NCBI GenBank assembly: GCA_964565715.1
Contig: CAZMGG010000113.1
Span: forward strand, 1-18,433
Direction: 5' to 3'
Origin: CAZMGG01 sp964565715
GTDB lineage: Bacteria; Planctomycetota; UBA1135; UBA2386
DNA: 18,433 nt
Under the pieces are notes generated by a model, which saw nothing but the letters and a program-made list of their open reading frames with translations, had not been told where the DNA came from and made no database searches. The translations under genes were made by a program, and so were the position numbers. Below are positions 1 to 7,241 of the stretch, one piece after another. Every line of letters starts with the position of its first letter. The first letter of the stretch is position 1.

Positions 1-630
1 GGTCAGTTTGCCGCGCCGCAGGTACTCGTTGTTGACGTCGGTGATCTCGAGCTCGCCGCGCGCCGACGGCTTGAGCGTCTTGCAGATCTCGAACACCTCG
101 GCGTCGTACATGTAGATGCCGATCACCGCGAGGTTGGTCTCGGGCTGCTTCGGCTTCTCGACGATCCGGGTGACCTTGCCGTCCTTGACGGTGGCGACGC
201 CGAAGCGCTCGGGGTCGTGGACCTCCTTGAGCAGGATCTTGGCGCCCTGCCCCTGCTTCTTGAAGTCGTCGACTGCCTTCTTGATGTTGCCCTCGATGAT
301 GTTGTCGCCGAGCACCACGACGATCGGCTCGCCGTCGGCCCAGTGCTCCGCCAGCTTCAGCGCGTCGGCGATGCCGCCCTCGCCCTGCTGGTAGGCGTAG
401 TAGAGCTGCTTCAGGCCGAAGTCGGCGCCGTTGCCGAGCAGCTGCAGGAAGTGCCCCGCGCTGTTGCCGCCGGTCACGATCTCGATGTCCGTGATCCCGG
501 CGTTCACCAGGCACTGGATCGGATAGTGGATCATCGGCTTGTCGTAGACCGGCAGCAGATGCTTGTTGGTGATCTTGGTCAGCGGATAGAGGCGGGTACC
601 AAGACCGCCAGCGAGGACGACACCTTTCAT
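1..630 (-). CDS. sugar-1-phosphate nucleotidyltransferase (RfbA/RmlA-like), 3' end outside window
   Basis: Transfers a nucleotidyl group from an NTP to a sugar 1-phosphate, giving the activated sugar for polysaccharide synthesis; cytoplasmic. All 210 visible codons are open and the C-terminus lies beyond position 1. The N-terminus carries the nucleotide-binding signature LAGGLGTRLYPLT (residues 6-18), then YDKPMIHYP (about 29-37), a metal-binding LGDNI motif near residue 110 and VEKPK near residue 160, in the order of the glucose-1-phosphate thymidylyltransferase/uridylyltransferase family. The NKHLLPVYDKPM wording favours the RmlA-like side, but substrate cannot be fixed from sequence. The ATG at 630 overlaps the stop of the upstream epimerase gene (ATGA), and CGGAG lies about 10 bases before it, so it is the third gene of a translationally coupled sugar-nucleotide operon. 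Confidence 0.93.
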   Translation of the reverse strand, partial: MKGVVLAGGLGTRLYPLTKITNKHLLPVYDKPMIHYPIQCLVNAGITDIEIVTGGNSAGHFLQLLGNGADFGLKQLYYAYQQGEGGIADALKLAEHWADGEPIVVVLGDNIIEGNIKKAVDDFKKQGQGAKILLKEVHDPERFGVATVKDGKVTRIVEKPKQPETNLAVIGIYMYDAEVFEICKTLKPSARGELEITDVNNEYLRRGKLT

Positions 631-1607
631 GACTTCGTGCTCCGGAGCTGGTCCCGATACCAGGCCAGCGTTCTCTGCAATCCTTCGGCGAAACCGACCC
701 TCGGTACGAAGCCGAGCAGGTCCTTCGCCCGGGTGGCATCCGCCAGGGAATGGCGGACGTCGCCCTTGCGCGGCGGGGCGAGCACCGGTGCCACCGTAGC
801 ACCGGCCATCGCCGCCAGCTGATCGTGCAACTCGCGCACCGTGATCTTCTGGCCGTAGGCCAGGTTGACCGTGGTGCAGCCCGGGCGGTCGGAGTCGAGA
901 CCGAGCAGCACGCCGTCCACCACGTCCTCGACGTAGGTGAAGTCGCGGCTCTGGCCGCCGTCGCCGTCGATCCGCGCCGCCCGGCCCTGCAGCAGGGCGA
1001 AGCAGAACGCGGCGATCACGCCGGAGTAGACGCTGTCGGGGGTCTGCCGCGGGCCGAACACGTTGAAGAAGCGGGTGACCACCACCGGCAGGTCGTAGAC
1101 CCGGGCGAACGAACGGCAGTAGAGCTCGCCGCACAGCTTGCTGGCGGCATACGGCGAGAGCGGATCCTCGCGCAGGTCCTCGTGCTTCCGCTCCGTCGGC
1201 TGGTCGCCGTAGGCCGACGACGAACCGGCGTAGACCACCCGCGCCTGCTGCCGCACGGCGGCGTGCAGCACGGTCACCGTGCCGGTGACGTTGGCGTGGT
1301 GCGACTCGACCGGCGCCTCCACCGAGCGGGCCACCGACGGCAGCGCCGCCAGGTGCACGACCCGGTCGACGCCGGTCATCGCCTTCGCCACCGCGGTGGG
1401 ATCGGCCACCGAGCCCTCGACCACCTGCAGGTCGCCCTGGAGGCCCTGCAGGTTGCTGCGCTTGCCGGTGGAGAAATCGTCCAGCACGGTGACCTTGCGG
1501 CCCCGGCCGAGCGCCTGCTGCACCACGTGGCTGCCGATGAAGCCGGCGCCGCCGGTGACCAGGATGCGGCCCCGGCCCGGGTTGCGGCCTTCCTTGCTGC
1601 TGCTCAT
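627..1607 (-). CDS. NAD-dependent UDP-sugar epimerase (extended SDR; UDP-glucose/UDP-GlcNAc 4-epimerase-like)
   Basis: A 326-residue extended short-chain dehydrogenase, the usual length for the family. The Rossmann NAD-binding motif GGAGFIG is at residues 19-25, a serine cluster SSSAYG at about 129-134, and the catalytic YxxxK is Y153-AAS-K157. RFFNVFGPRQ followed by RDFTYVEDVV is the sugar-nucleotide binding region shared with UDP-GlcNAc/UDP-glucose 4-epimerases of the WbpP/GalE type. The frame stays open for 159 codons upstream, but the ATG at 1607 is preferred: it sits after AGGGAGG and overlaps the stop of the preceding epimerase as ATGA. Its own stop overlaps the next start in the same way. 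Sugar specificity is inferred only to class level. Confidence 0.92.
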   Translation of the reverse strand: MSSSKEGRNPGRGRILVTGGAGFIGSHVVQQALGRGRKVTVLDDFSTGKRSNLQGLQGDLQVVEGSVADPTAVAKAMTGVDRVVHLAALPSVARSVEAPVESHHANVTGTVTVLHAAVRQQARVVYAGSSSAYGDQPTERKHEDLREDPLSPYAASKLCGELYCRSFARVYDLPVVVTRFFNVFGPRQTPDSVYSGVIAAFCFALLQGRAARIDGDGGQSRDFTYVEDVVDGVLLGLDSDRPGCTTVNLAYGQKITVRELHDQLAAMAGATVAPVLAPPRKGDVRHSLADATRAKDLLGFVPRVGFAEGLQRTLAWYRDQLRSTKS

Positions 1608-2578
1608 GCGATCCTCCCTGCGGTCTTCTCCTGCCGGTACCAGTCGACGAAGCGGCGCAGGCCCTCCTGGGCCGGCACCGTGCAGCGGTAGCCGAGTTCC
1701 CGCTCCGCCAGCGACACGTCGGCGAACGTGATCGGCACGTCGCCGGGCTGGTCCGGCAGCATCTTCTTCCTCGCCGGCTTGCCGACCAGCGCCTCCAGGC
1801 TCGCCACCAGGTCGGACAGCGACGTCGTCGCCGAGCCGCCCAGGTTGTAGATGGCGTAGGTCCGGGTCTTGCGCAGCGCCGCCTCGACGCCGGCGACGAT
1901 GTCGTCGACGTAGGTGTAGTCGCGCCGCGACGACCCGTCGCCGAAGAACGGCAGCTCCTCGCCGTTCCAGATCTTGCGGGTGAACTGGTGGATCGCCATC
2001 TCCGGCCGCTGGCGCGGGCCGTAGACCGTGAAGAAGCGCAGGCAGCAGACCGGATTGCCGTGCAGGTGGTGGAAGGTGAAGCACTGCACCTCGCCGGCCT
2101 TCTTGCTGGCGGCGTACGGCGACACCGCGCGGTCCACCTGGTCGGTCTCGCTGAACGGCACCTTGGTGTTGCCGCCGTAGACCGACGACGAGCTGCCGAA
2201 GGCGAACGGCACGCCCTTGCCGCCGTGCTCGTGCAGCGCCTGCAGCAGGATCTGGGTGCCGGTGACGTTCACGTCCATGTAGCGCACCGGGTCCTGGATC
2301 GACGGCCGCACCCCGGCCAGCGCCGCCAGATGCACCACGCCGTCGACGCCGCGCACCGCCTCGCGGCAGGCCGCCGGGTCGCGGATGTCGCCCTCGCGGA
2401 ACTCGAAGGAGTTGCCGCCCTGGGCGCTCAGCGCCGCCAGGTTGCGCCGCTTCAGCGCCGGGTCGTAGAACGGATCGAGGCTGTCGAGCACGCGGACCCG
2501 GCTGCCGGCGGCGAGCAGGCGCGCGGCGAGGTGGCCGCCGATGAAGCCGGCGCCGCCGGTGATCAGGATCGTTTCCAT
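1604..2578 (-). CDS. UDP-glucuronate 4-epimerase-like extended SDR
   Basis: A 324-residue NAD-dependent epimerase and the first gene of the three-gene sugar-nucleotide operon. GGAGFIG is at residues 8-14, the serine cluster GSSSSVYG at 128-135 and the catalytic Y155-AAS-K159 follow. The FYDPALKRRNL segment after the second beta strand (about 37-47) and RFFTVYGPRQRPEMAIHQFT are typical of UDP-glucuronate 4-epimerases, which make UDP-galacturonate for exopolysaccharide or cell-surface glycans. It is about 30-40% like its downstream neighbour by eye (not computed), so the two are paralogs with probably different substrates. The ATG at 2578 is the first codon of the conserved METILITGGAG start. 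The 135 bases to the divergent HEAT gene must hold both promoters; I see no clear -35/-10 pair there. Confidence 0.92.
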   Translation of the reverse strand: METILITGGAGFIGGHLAARLLAAGSRVRVLDSLDPFYDPALKRRNLAALSAQGGNSFEFREGDIRDPAACREAVRGVDGVVHLAALAGVRPSIQDPVRYMDVNVTGTQILLQALHEHGGKGVPFAFGSSSSVYGGNTKVPFSETDQVDRAVSPYAASKKAGEVQCFTFHHLHGNPVCCLRFFTVYGPRQRPEMAIHQFTRKIWNGEELPFFGDGSSRRDYTYVDDIVAGVEAALRKTRTYAIYNLGGSATTSLSDLVASLEALVGKPARKKMLPDQPGDVPITFADVSLAERELGYRCTVPAQEGLRRFVDWYRQEKTAGRIA

Positions 2579-2713
2579 GGCTCTGCTGCGTGCGGGACGA
2601 GGGCGAGGGGCGACTCCCTTACCGGATCCGGCGGCCCGCGTCCACGCAGGCCACCCCCGCAGACGGGCATCGGCCGCCGATCCCGGCTACCATGGCTGCC
2701 CTCGGAGTCCCCC

Positions 2714-3547
2714 ATGGCACAGCGCAATCCGCTCCCCTTCCCCGTCCTGTTGCCCCTGCTGGCCGCCCTGGCCGGCGGCACGCTCGCCCCCCCGGCCCTG
2801 GCCCAGGACGAGCCCAAGCAGGATCCGGCGATCGCCGAGAAGGCGGCCGAGATCAAGAAGATGGTCAAGGACCGCAAGATGGAGCAGGACGGGGCGGCGG
2901 CCGCCAAGGTGCTGATCCTGGCCGACGCGTTCGCCAAGCTGCACCCGAAGGACAAGGACAAGGTGGTCGACGCCGCCGAGAGCTGCCTGTTCGACGGCCG
3001 GCTGCGGCCGCCGGACCAGACCGTGCTGTACCACAGCGCCGCCGAGGCGCTGGGCAAGATGGGCGAGGATGGCGCCAAGCCGCTGCGCAAGGCCATCGAC
3101 GGCAGCCGCTTCCCGGACCGCGAGTACACCGTGCTGAAGGTGGCCCTGATCGAGGCGCTGGGCAGGACCGGCGACCCGCGCCAGGCCGAACTGCTGCTGG
3201 AGCTGGCCCGCCGCTCGCCGTTCGACGAGATCATGGCGGCCGCCGGCGGTGCGCTCGGCGACCTGAAGGGGCTCGACCTGAAGATGCGGCGCGAGGTGGT
3301 GAAGGACCTGATCCGCCGCTGGGGCGAGCTGGAGGCCAAGGGCAACCAGCTCGATCCGGCGCCGAACTCCGGCGGCGGGCCGGTGGACTTCAGCGGCCAG
3401 AACGCCCGCAAGACGCTCGGCCAGGTCCGGCCGAAGTGGGTGAAGAGCCTGCAGACCCTGACCGGCCAGTCGCACCGCGAGTTCGAGGACTGGCAGCGCT
3501 GGCTCAACAAGGAGCCCGACTGGCAGCCGCCGGGCGGCGGCAAGTAG
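2714..3547 (+). CDS. secreted HEAT-repeat-like protein of unknown function
   Basis: A 277-residue protein with a signal peptide (residues 1-30, hydrophobic core VLLPLLAALAGG, cleavage after ALA). The mature part starts with a charged, probably helical segment (32-90). Residues about 102-190 form two or three HEAT-like helical pairs (SAAEALGKMGEDGAKPLRKAI, then ALIEALGRTGDPRQAELLLEL, then AAAGGALGDLKG). A glycine/proline linker (215-225) leads to a tail with LTGQ..REFEDWQRWL (249-263). HEAT repeats are protein-protein scaffolds; no catalytic motif is visible. The ATG at 2714 was chosen over the open frame upstream because of the GGAG six bases before it and the signal peptide that begins there. 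The tail recalls the C-terminus of the membrane protein at 17660-18118. Confidence 0.85.
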   Translation: MAQRNPLPFPVLLPLLAALAGGTLAPPALAQDEPKQDPAIAEKAAEIKKMVKDRKMEQDGAAAAKVLILADAFAKLHPKDKDKVVDAAESCLFDGRLRPPDQTVLYHSAAEALGKMGEDGAKPLRKAIDGSRFPDREYTVLKVALIEALGRTGDPRQAELLLELARRSPFDEIMAAAGGALGDLKGLDLKMRREVVKDLIRRWGELEAKGNQLDPAPNSGGGPVDFSGQNARKTLGQVRPKWVKSLQTLTGQSHREFEDWQRWLNKEPDWQPPGGGK

Positions 3548-3552
3548 GCAAA

Positions 3553-3573
3553 TAGCCGCCGCGTCGCCGGCTA
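3553..3573. terminator. small hairpin between convergent genes, possible bidirectional terminator
   Basis: TAGCCG (3553-3558) and CGGCTA (3568-3573) form six-base arms around a nine-base loop in the 23-base gap between two convergent stop codons; the right arm contains the minus-strand stop. There is no T tract on either side, so intrinsic termination is doubtful. Confidence 0.28.
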
Positions 3574-4605
3574 CTGCTTCTCGCCCTTCTCGACCACCAG
3601 CACCAGCGGGCAGGCCAGCCGGTGCGGGCCGTAGCGCACCACCAGTTCGCCCTTCACCTGGCCGTCCATCTCCAGCGTGATCGCCAGCTTGTCCTGCACG
3701 TCGTCGACCTTGCCGTGGGTCATCGGCACGACGATGCCGGCACCGAGCTTGTCGCACTGGAACGCGTCCAGCTTCTGCGCCTTCACCGCGCTGGCGTCGT
3801 GCAGGTCGAGCTGGAAGGCGCCGTCCTGGTTCCGCTGCACGGTCAGGTAGTAGTGGCCGGCGGGCACCTTCACGCCGCCCAGCTCGATGGCCAGGTTGCT
3901 GTCGAGGCTGGTCCAGTAGTCGCGCCCGAAGCGCCACTTGCGGCCGGCGAATGCCGGATCGCCGACCTTCTGGTCGTAGCTGTCCTTCCACAGGACCGGG
4001 CCGTAGTCGATGGCGAGCTGGCCCGGCGAGCCGCTCTGGCTGAACAGGGCCAGCCGCGCGCCCTTCCGCTCGGTCACCGGCGTGTAGACCATGAAGCCGC
4101 CGGCCCCGCGCGGCGCCGGGTTGGTCTTCATCTTCGCGATCACCTTCTGGAAGCGCGGGTCGCTGCGCAGCCCGTCCATGTCGCTGTCGTTCTCGATGTG
4201 CTCGACGTTGCCGAAGCCCTTGTCGGCGGCCTTCTCCAGCCAGGCGATGGCCTTCTCCTTGTCGCCGCGCAGGGCGTGGACGCAGGCGCAGTTGTAGCTG
4301 GCCACGCCGCCCACCTCCGGGAACGTGGCCGCCTTCTCGTGGACCACCAGGGCCTCGTCGAGCTTGCCCTGGGCGTGCAGCGAGTAGCCGAGCATGTGCC
4401 AGGCCCGCGCGTCCTTCGGATCCACCTCGGTCAGCTTCCGGAAGCTGGCCACCGCGACCTCCCAGTCGCCCTCCTGGACCGCGTCCTGGGCGGTGCGGCT
4501 GAGTGCCTTGGTGTCGACGGGCACGGGCTTGATCTCCTGGGCGGCGAGAGGGGCGGCCAGCAGGCCGCTGACGGCGAACGCGAGCGTGACGAGGGTCGGG
4601 CGCAT
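3571..4605 (-). CDS. secreted TPR protein with a DUF2911 domain
   Basis: A 344-residue exported protein. Residues 1-22 are a signal peptide ending in AAPLAAQ. Residues 39-95 hold TPR-like helices (GDWEVAVASFRKLTEVDPKD..AWHMLGYSLHAQGKLDEAL) and 102-135 another TPR-like unit (YNCACVHALRGDKEKAIAWL). After a linker, residues about 180-335 match DUF2911 in layout: AIDYGPVLWK, then the W-R-FG segment, then VKVPAGHYYLTVQRN, the typical 'ipaGkYsl' turn, then a long beta-rich tail. DUF2911 has no established biochemical role that I know of; the TPR part suggests partner binding. The ATG at 4605 has GGAG nine bases upstream and starts a good signal peptide; upstream in-frame codons read into the promoter region and are rejected. 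Confidence 0.88.
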   Translation of the reverse strand: MRPTLVTLAFAVSGLLAAPLAAQEIKPVPVDTKALSRTAQDAVQEGDWEVAVASFRKLTEVDPKDARAWHMLGYSLHAQGKLDEALVVHEKAATFPEVGGVASYNCACVHALRGDKEKAIAWLEKAADKGFGNVEHIENDSDMDGLRSDPRFQKVIAKMKTNPAPRGAGGFMVYTPVTERKGARLALFSQSGSPGQLAIDYGPVLWKDSYDQKVGDPAFAGRKWRFGRDYWTSLDSNLAIELGGVKVPAGHYYLTVQRNQDGAFQLDLHDASAVKAQKLDAFQCDKLGAGIVVPMTHGKVDDVQDKLAITLEMDGQVKGELVVRYGPHRLACPLVLVVEKGEKQ

Positions 4606-4628
4606 GGTCGGAAGCTCCAAGGATCGGA

Positions 4629-4645
4629 CCGGGGCCTGTCCCCGG
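4629..4645 (-). other. GC hairpin in the 5' leader of the TPR/DUF2911 gene
   Basis: CCGGGG and CCCCGG arms flank a five-base loop, 24 bases upstream of the ATG at 4605 and just before the Shine-Dalgarno. It could shape leader folding, but GC-rich sequence makes such hairpins by chance. Confidence 0.3.
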
Positions 4646-4711
4646 CCGGACCGTGCATCCTGACGCCGCGACCCACCGGAACACGACAGTTTTCTCGCCC
4701 CGGCGCCCCAT

Positions 4712-4776
4712 GGCATCGGCGCGCCGGCCGGGCGTCGGCCCGAAGCCGCGGCAGCGCCTAGACTTCCCACCGATGC
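4712..4776 (+). repeat. 65-base dispersed repeat, copy 1 (peroxidase promoter/start region)
   Basis: This 65-base stretch recurs at 10237-10301 in the same orientation with 60 of 65 bases identical (five substitutions, no gaps, counted by hand). Copy 1 ends over the start codon of the peroxidase gene. It contains the palindrome GGCGCGCC, a CGGGC/GCCCG hairpin and the -10-like TAGACT. In copy 2 the ATG reads CTG and TAGACT reads TGCACT, so copy 2 looks inactive. Confidence 0.85.
4759..4764 (+). promoter_or_regulatory. -10-like hexamer TAGACT just upstream of the peroxidase start
   Basis: TAGACT matches TATAAT at four of six positions and lies eight bases before the ATG at 4773. A transcript from it would be leaderless or nearly so, which fits the absence of any Shine-Dalgarno. 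No -35 element is visible 17 bases upstream. The call rests on position and on the similar layout at 11644-11649. Confidence 0.35.
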
Positions 4777-6446
4777 GTCACGCCCTCCTTGCCGCCCTCC
4801 CGATCGCCCTGGCCCTGGCCCTCGGCGGCTCGCTGCGGGCCCAGCTGCCCCCGCCGACGGTGCCGCCGCAGAACCCGCTGACGCCCCAGAAGGCGGTGCT
4901 GGGCAAGATCCTGTTCTGGGAGGAGCAGCTCAGCTCCGCCGACGACGTCGCCTGCGGCACCTGCCACCAGGCCCGGGCCGGCGGCGGCGATCCGCGCCGC
5001 GCCCTGCCCGGCACCGCGATCCACCCCGGGCCGGACGGCCTCCTCGGCACCGCCGACGACGGGCTCGGCTCGCCCGGCATCGTCCGCACGGCGCCGAACG
5101 GTGCGTTCACCGCGGAGCCCACCTTCGGCCTGCGCCGGCAGGTGACCGCGCGACTCGCCAATCCCCACATCGGTGCGGCCTTCCACGCCTCGCTGTTCTG
5201 GGATGGCCGCGCCAGCACGGTGTTCCGCGACCCGCTCACCGACCAGATCGTGATCCCGTTCGACGGCGCCCTGGAGAGCCAGGCGCTCGGCCCGATCCTC
5301 AGTCCGGTGGAGATGGGCCGGGAGGGCCGCACCTGGGCCGACGTCACCGGCAAGCTGCAGCAGATCACGCCGCTGCGGCTGGCCAGCAACCTGCCTGCCG
5401 ACGTGCAGCAGGCCCTGCAGGCGCAACCGGGCTATCCGGCGCTGTTCCAGCAGGCCTTCGGCGATCCCGCCATCACCCCGGTACGCATCGCCTTCGCTCT
5501 GGCCAGCTACCAGCGCACCCTGGTGCCGGACCAGACGCCGTGGGACCGCTACATGCGCGGCGACCCGCTGGCGCTCACGCCGAACCAGATCGCCGGCATG
5601 CTGCTGTTCGACGGCGCAGCCCGCTGCAACGCCTGCCACCCCGCCCCCCTGTTCAGCGACGACACCTTCCACAACCTCGGCGTGCGGCCGTGGCAGGAGG
5701 ATCCGGGCCTGATGGGCGTGACCGCCATCACCGCCGACCGCGGCGCGTTCAAGACGCCGAGCCTGCGCAACGCCGGCCTGCGCCCGCGCCTCCTGCACAA
5801 CGGCGCGATGCCGGCGCTGGGCGATCCGGCGGGGCTGGGCGACCCGCACAGCATGGTCGAGTTCTACTTCAACGGCGGCGGTGCCTTCCCCGACAACCTC
5901 GACCCGTTCCTGCTGCCGCTGTCGCAGCACGGCGTGACCCGCGGCGATCTGCGCAAGGTCGAGGACTTCGTGAAGCACGCGCTGACCGATCCGCGGGTGG
6001 CGCAGGGCCTGCCGCCGTTCGACCAGCCGACGCTGCGCTCGAGCCGGCCCGACGCCCGGGTCTACGGGCCGGAACTCGTGGCCAGCACCGGCGCGGCGCC
6101 GTTCCTGGTCGAACCCGATCCGGCGTATCCCGGCAACCAGGGCTTCCGGCTCGGGCTCGCCGCCGATCGGCCCGGCACGCTCGCCCTGCTGGCGTGGTCG
6201 CCGCTCGCGGTGGAACCGGCGCTGTGGGCAGGCGGCATCCCGCTGCAGGTGGGCCAACCGTCCGGCAGCGCGGCCTTCGTGCTCGGCGGCGCCGCCGGGG
6301 GCCCCGGTCACCTGACCTGGCCGGCGCCGCTGCCGGCGGATCCGCGGCTCGCCGGCGTCACCGTGCATCTGCAGCTGTTCACCGTCGACGCGGCATCGGC
6401 GGTCGGCGTGGCGGCCTCCCGCGGGCTGTCGATCAGCGTGCGCTGA
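4773..6446 (+). CDS. secreted di-heme cytochrome c peroxidase (CcpA/MauG family) with extra C-terminal domain
   Basis: A 557-residue periplasmic protein: signal peptide 1-23 (LALALGGSLRAQ), then a di-heme peroxidase core. Heme motif one is C61-GTC-H65 after LGKILFWEEQLSSADDVAC; heme motif two is C285-NAC-H289 after GMLLFDGAARC. The family signatures LFWDGRA (about 141-147), PVEMG (178-182), FKTPSLRNAGL (326-336) and LLHNGAM (340-346) are in the right order. It reduces hydrogen peroxide with electrons from a small cytochrome or donor protein; MauG-type oxidation is the alternative. Heme attachment needs the ResB/CcsA system at 11839-15029. Residues about 430-557 are not part of the usual peroxidase, which ends near 420: a Pro/Ala/Gly/Leu-rich beta domain ending in ASRGLSISVR. 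The start at 4773 opens the signal peptide; upstream frame is repeat DNA. Confidence 0.93.
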   Translation: MRHALLAALPIALALALGGSLRAQLPPPTVPPQNPLTPQKAVLGKILFWEEQLSSADDVACGTCHQARAGGGDPRRALPGTAIHPGPDGLLGTADDGLGSPGIVRTAPNGAFTAEPTFGLRRQVTARLANPHIGAAFHASLFWDGRASTVFRDPLTDQIVIPFDGALESQALGPILSPVEMGREGRTWADVTGKLQQITPLRLASNLPADVQQALQAQPGYPALFQQAFGDPAITPVRIAFALASYQRTLVPDQTPWDRYMRGDPLALTPNQIAGMLLFDGAARCNACHPAPLFSDDTFHNLGVRPWQEDPGLMGVTAITADRGAFKTPSLRNAGLRPRLLHNGAMPALGDPAGLGDPHSMVEFYFNGGGAFPDNLDPFLLPLSQHGVTRGDLRKVEDFVKHALTDPRVAQGLPPFDQPTLRSSRPDARVYGPELVASTGAAPFLVEPDPAYPGNQGFRLGLAADRPGTLALLAWSPLAVEPALWAGGIPLQVGQPSGSAAFVLGGAAGGPGHLTWPAPLPADPRLAGVTVHLQLFTVDAASAVGVAASRGLSISVR

Positions 6447-6491
6447 GGTCGCGGATCCAGGGGCCTGAGCGTCGCGGCGCTGGCTGAGGCA

Positions 6492-6722
6492 GTGCGGACG
6501 ATGCCGTGCGAGCCAGCCCGTCGACGGCCGTGCATGAGGAGCCCGTCCGGCCCGGAGTGGACCGCGGTGCCGGGCAGCGCACGGTGTGGATCGCCGCCGG
6601 CGGCGCGGGCTGGGTGGCTTGGTGGCAGGTGCCGCAGGCGACGTGTCGGCGAAAATGAGCTGCTCCTGCCGGAACAGGATCTGCCCAGACACCGCCTTCT
6701 GGGACGTCAGCGGGTTCTGCGG
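6492..6722 (-). pseudogene. inverted, frameshifted fragment of the cytochrome c peroxidase gene
   Basis: Read on the minus strand, 6722 down to 6492 aligns with 4866-5089 of the intact peroxidase gene, roughly four bases in five identical by eye with several small indels. Starting at PQNPLT, one frame reads PQNPLTSQKAVSGQILF and then EQL; after a frameshift the heme motif survives in another frame as VACGTCHQA (intact: VACGTCHQA). It covers residues about 32-106, has no start or end and is certainly non-functional. It abuts a DUF1080 gene fragment of the opposite strand at 6722/6723. Confidence 0.85.
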
Positions 6723-6842
6723 TGCTCGGCGGCCGCGCCCAGGCGCTGCTGAACGGCAGCCCGGTGCTGGACGCCGACGTGCCGACGTGGCCCGCATCGA
6801 GCAGCCGGCCAGCGGCGAGCCGCACCCGGGCCGCACCAGGAT
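6723..6842 (+). pseudogene. fragment of the double-DUF1080 gene (3' part), with an 8-bp tandem duplication
   Basis: On the plus strand this stretch reads LGGRAQALLNGSPVLDADV and, one frame over, IEQPASGEPHPGRTR, matching residues about 370-405 of the intact protein encoded at 10344-11636 (DNA 10422-10531 on the minus strand). About 93% of bases agree by hand alignment. The frameshift comes from a duplicated GCCGACGT (6773-6780 and 6781-6788) that the intact gene has once. There is no start, no end and no continuation, so it is a relic. The remaining bases to 6925 show nothing I recognise. Confidence 0.85.
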
Positions 6843-6925
6843 CTCAGGCTGCCGCCAGATTCTCCACCGAGCGCGCGCGGCCGTCGGACGCCTACGCTGG
6901 ATCCTGGAACATGCATCTGCCACCA

Positions 6926-7237
6926 TCACCAGCCCATTTCAGAGTGCACATCATCCGAAGTTCCAAACATTGCATCCTTGCCAGCGGACACCACAATCAC
7001 CAATCGCCGCCTCTCGTCAACCCTTACTCGGTAATGACGTCCCCAGAAATCCCTACTTTCCTCTCCCGATCTTTGCACATGTGCTGCTACATCCCGACCT
7101 CCTCCCTTCATTTCACGGCTTAGATTCAAGGCAAGATTATGAGCCAGCATTCCGGCCTCGTGAACTTCTCCCCACGGGTTCGGTCCACGGTCGCATGCGG
7201 CCACTACGAAAGCCAATACGGCCAAGTGAGTACGCAT
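6926..7237 (-). CDS. small lipoprotein with a GspG-like 'FGTxDD' C-terminal motif
   Basis: A 103-residue protein. Residues 1-14 are a lipoprotein signal (MRTHLAVLAFVVAAC, lipobox VVAAC, lipidated C15). The middle (25-65) is charged and probably helical. Residues about 66-103 read as beta strands, RHYRVRVDERRRLVIVVSAG, then KDAMFGTSDDV. That last motif matches the aspartate-rich calcium-binding loop at the end of major type II pseudopilins (GspG), but the pilin N-terminal helix is absent. It starts four bases after the stop of the cysteine-rich gene, with AAGGAG inside the end of that gene, so it is the last gene of the island cluster. Base composition is much lower in GC than the flanks. Function unknown; a surface-anchored accessory protein is the inference. 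Confidence 0.68.
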   Translation of the reverse strand: MRTHLAVLAFVVAACDRGPNPWGEVHEAGMLAHNLALNLSREMKGGGRDVAAHVQRSGEESRDFWGRHYRVRVDERRRLVIVVSAGKDAMFGTSDDVHSEMGW

Positions 7238-7241
7238 TACC

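Noticed and set aside
627..2084. 485-residue version of the second epimerase
   Set aside because: The first 159 codons are an alternative frame of the upstream epimerase; the ATG at 1607 has AGGGAGG and the ATGA overlap.
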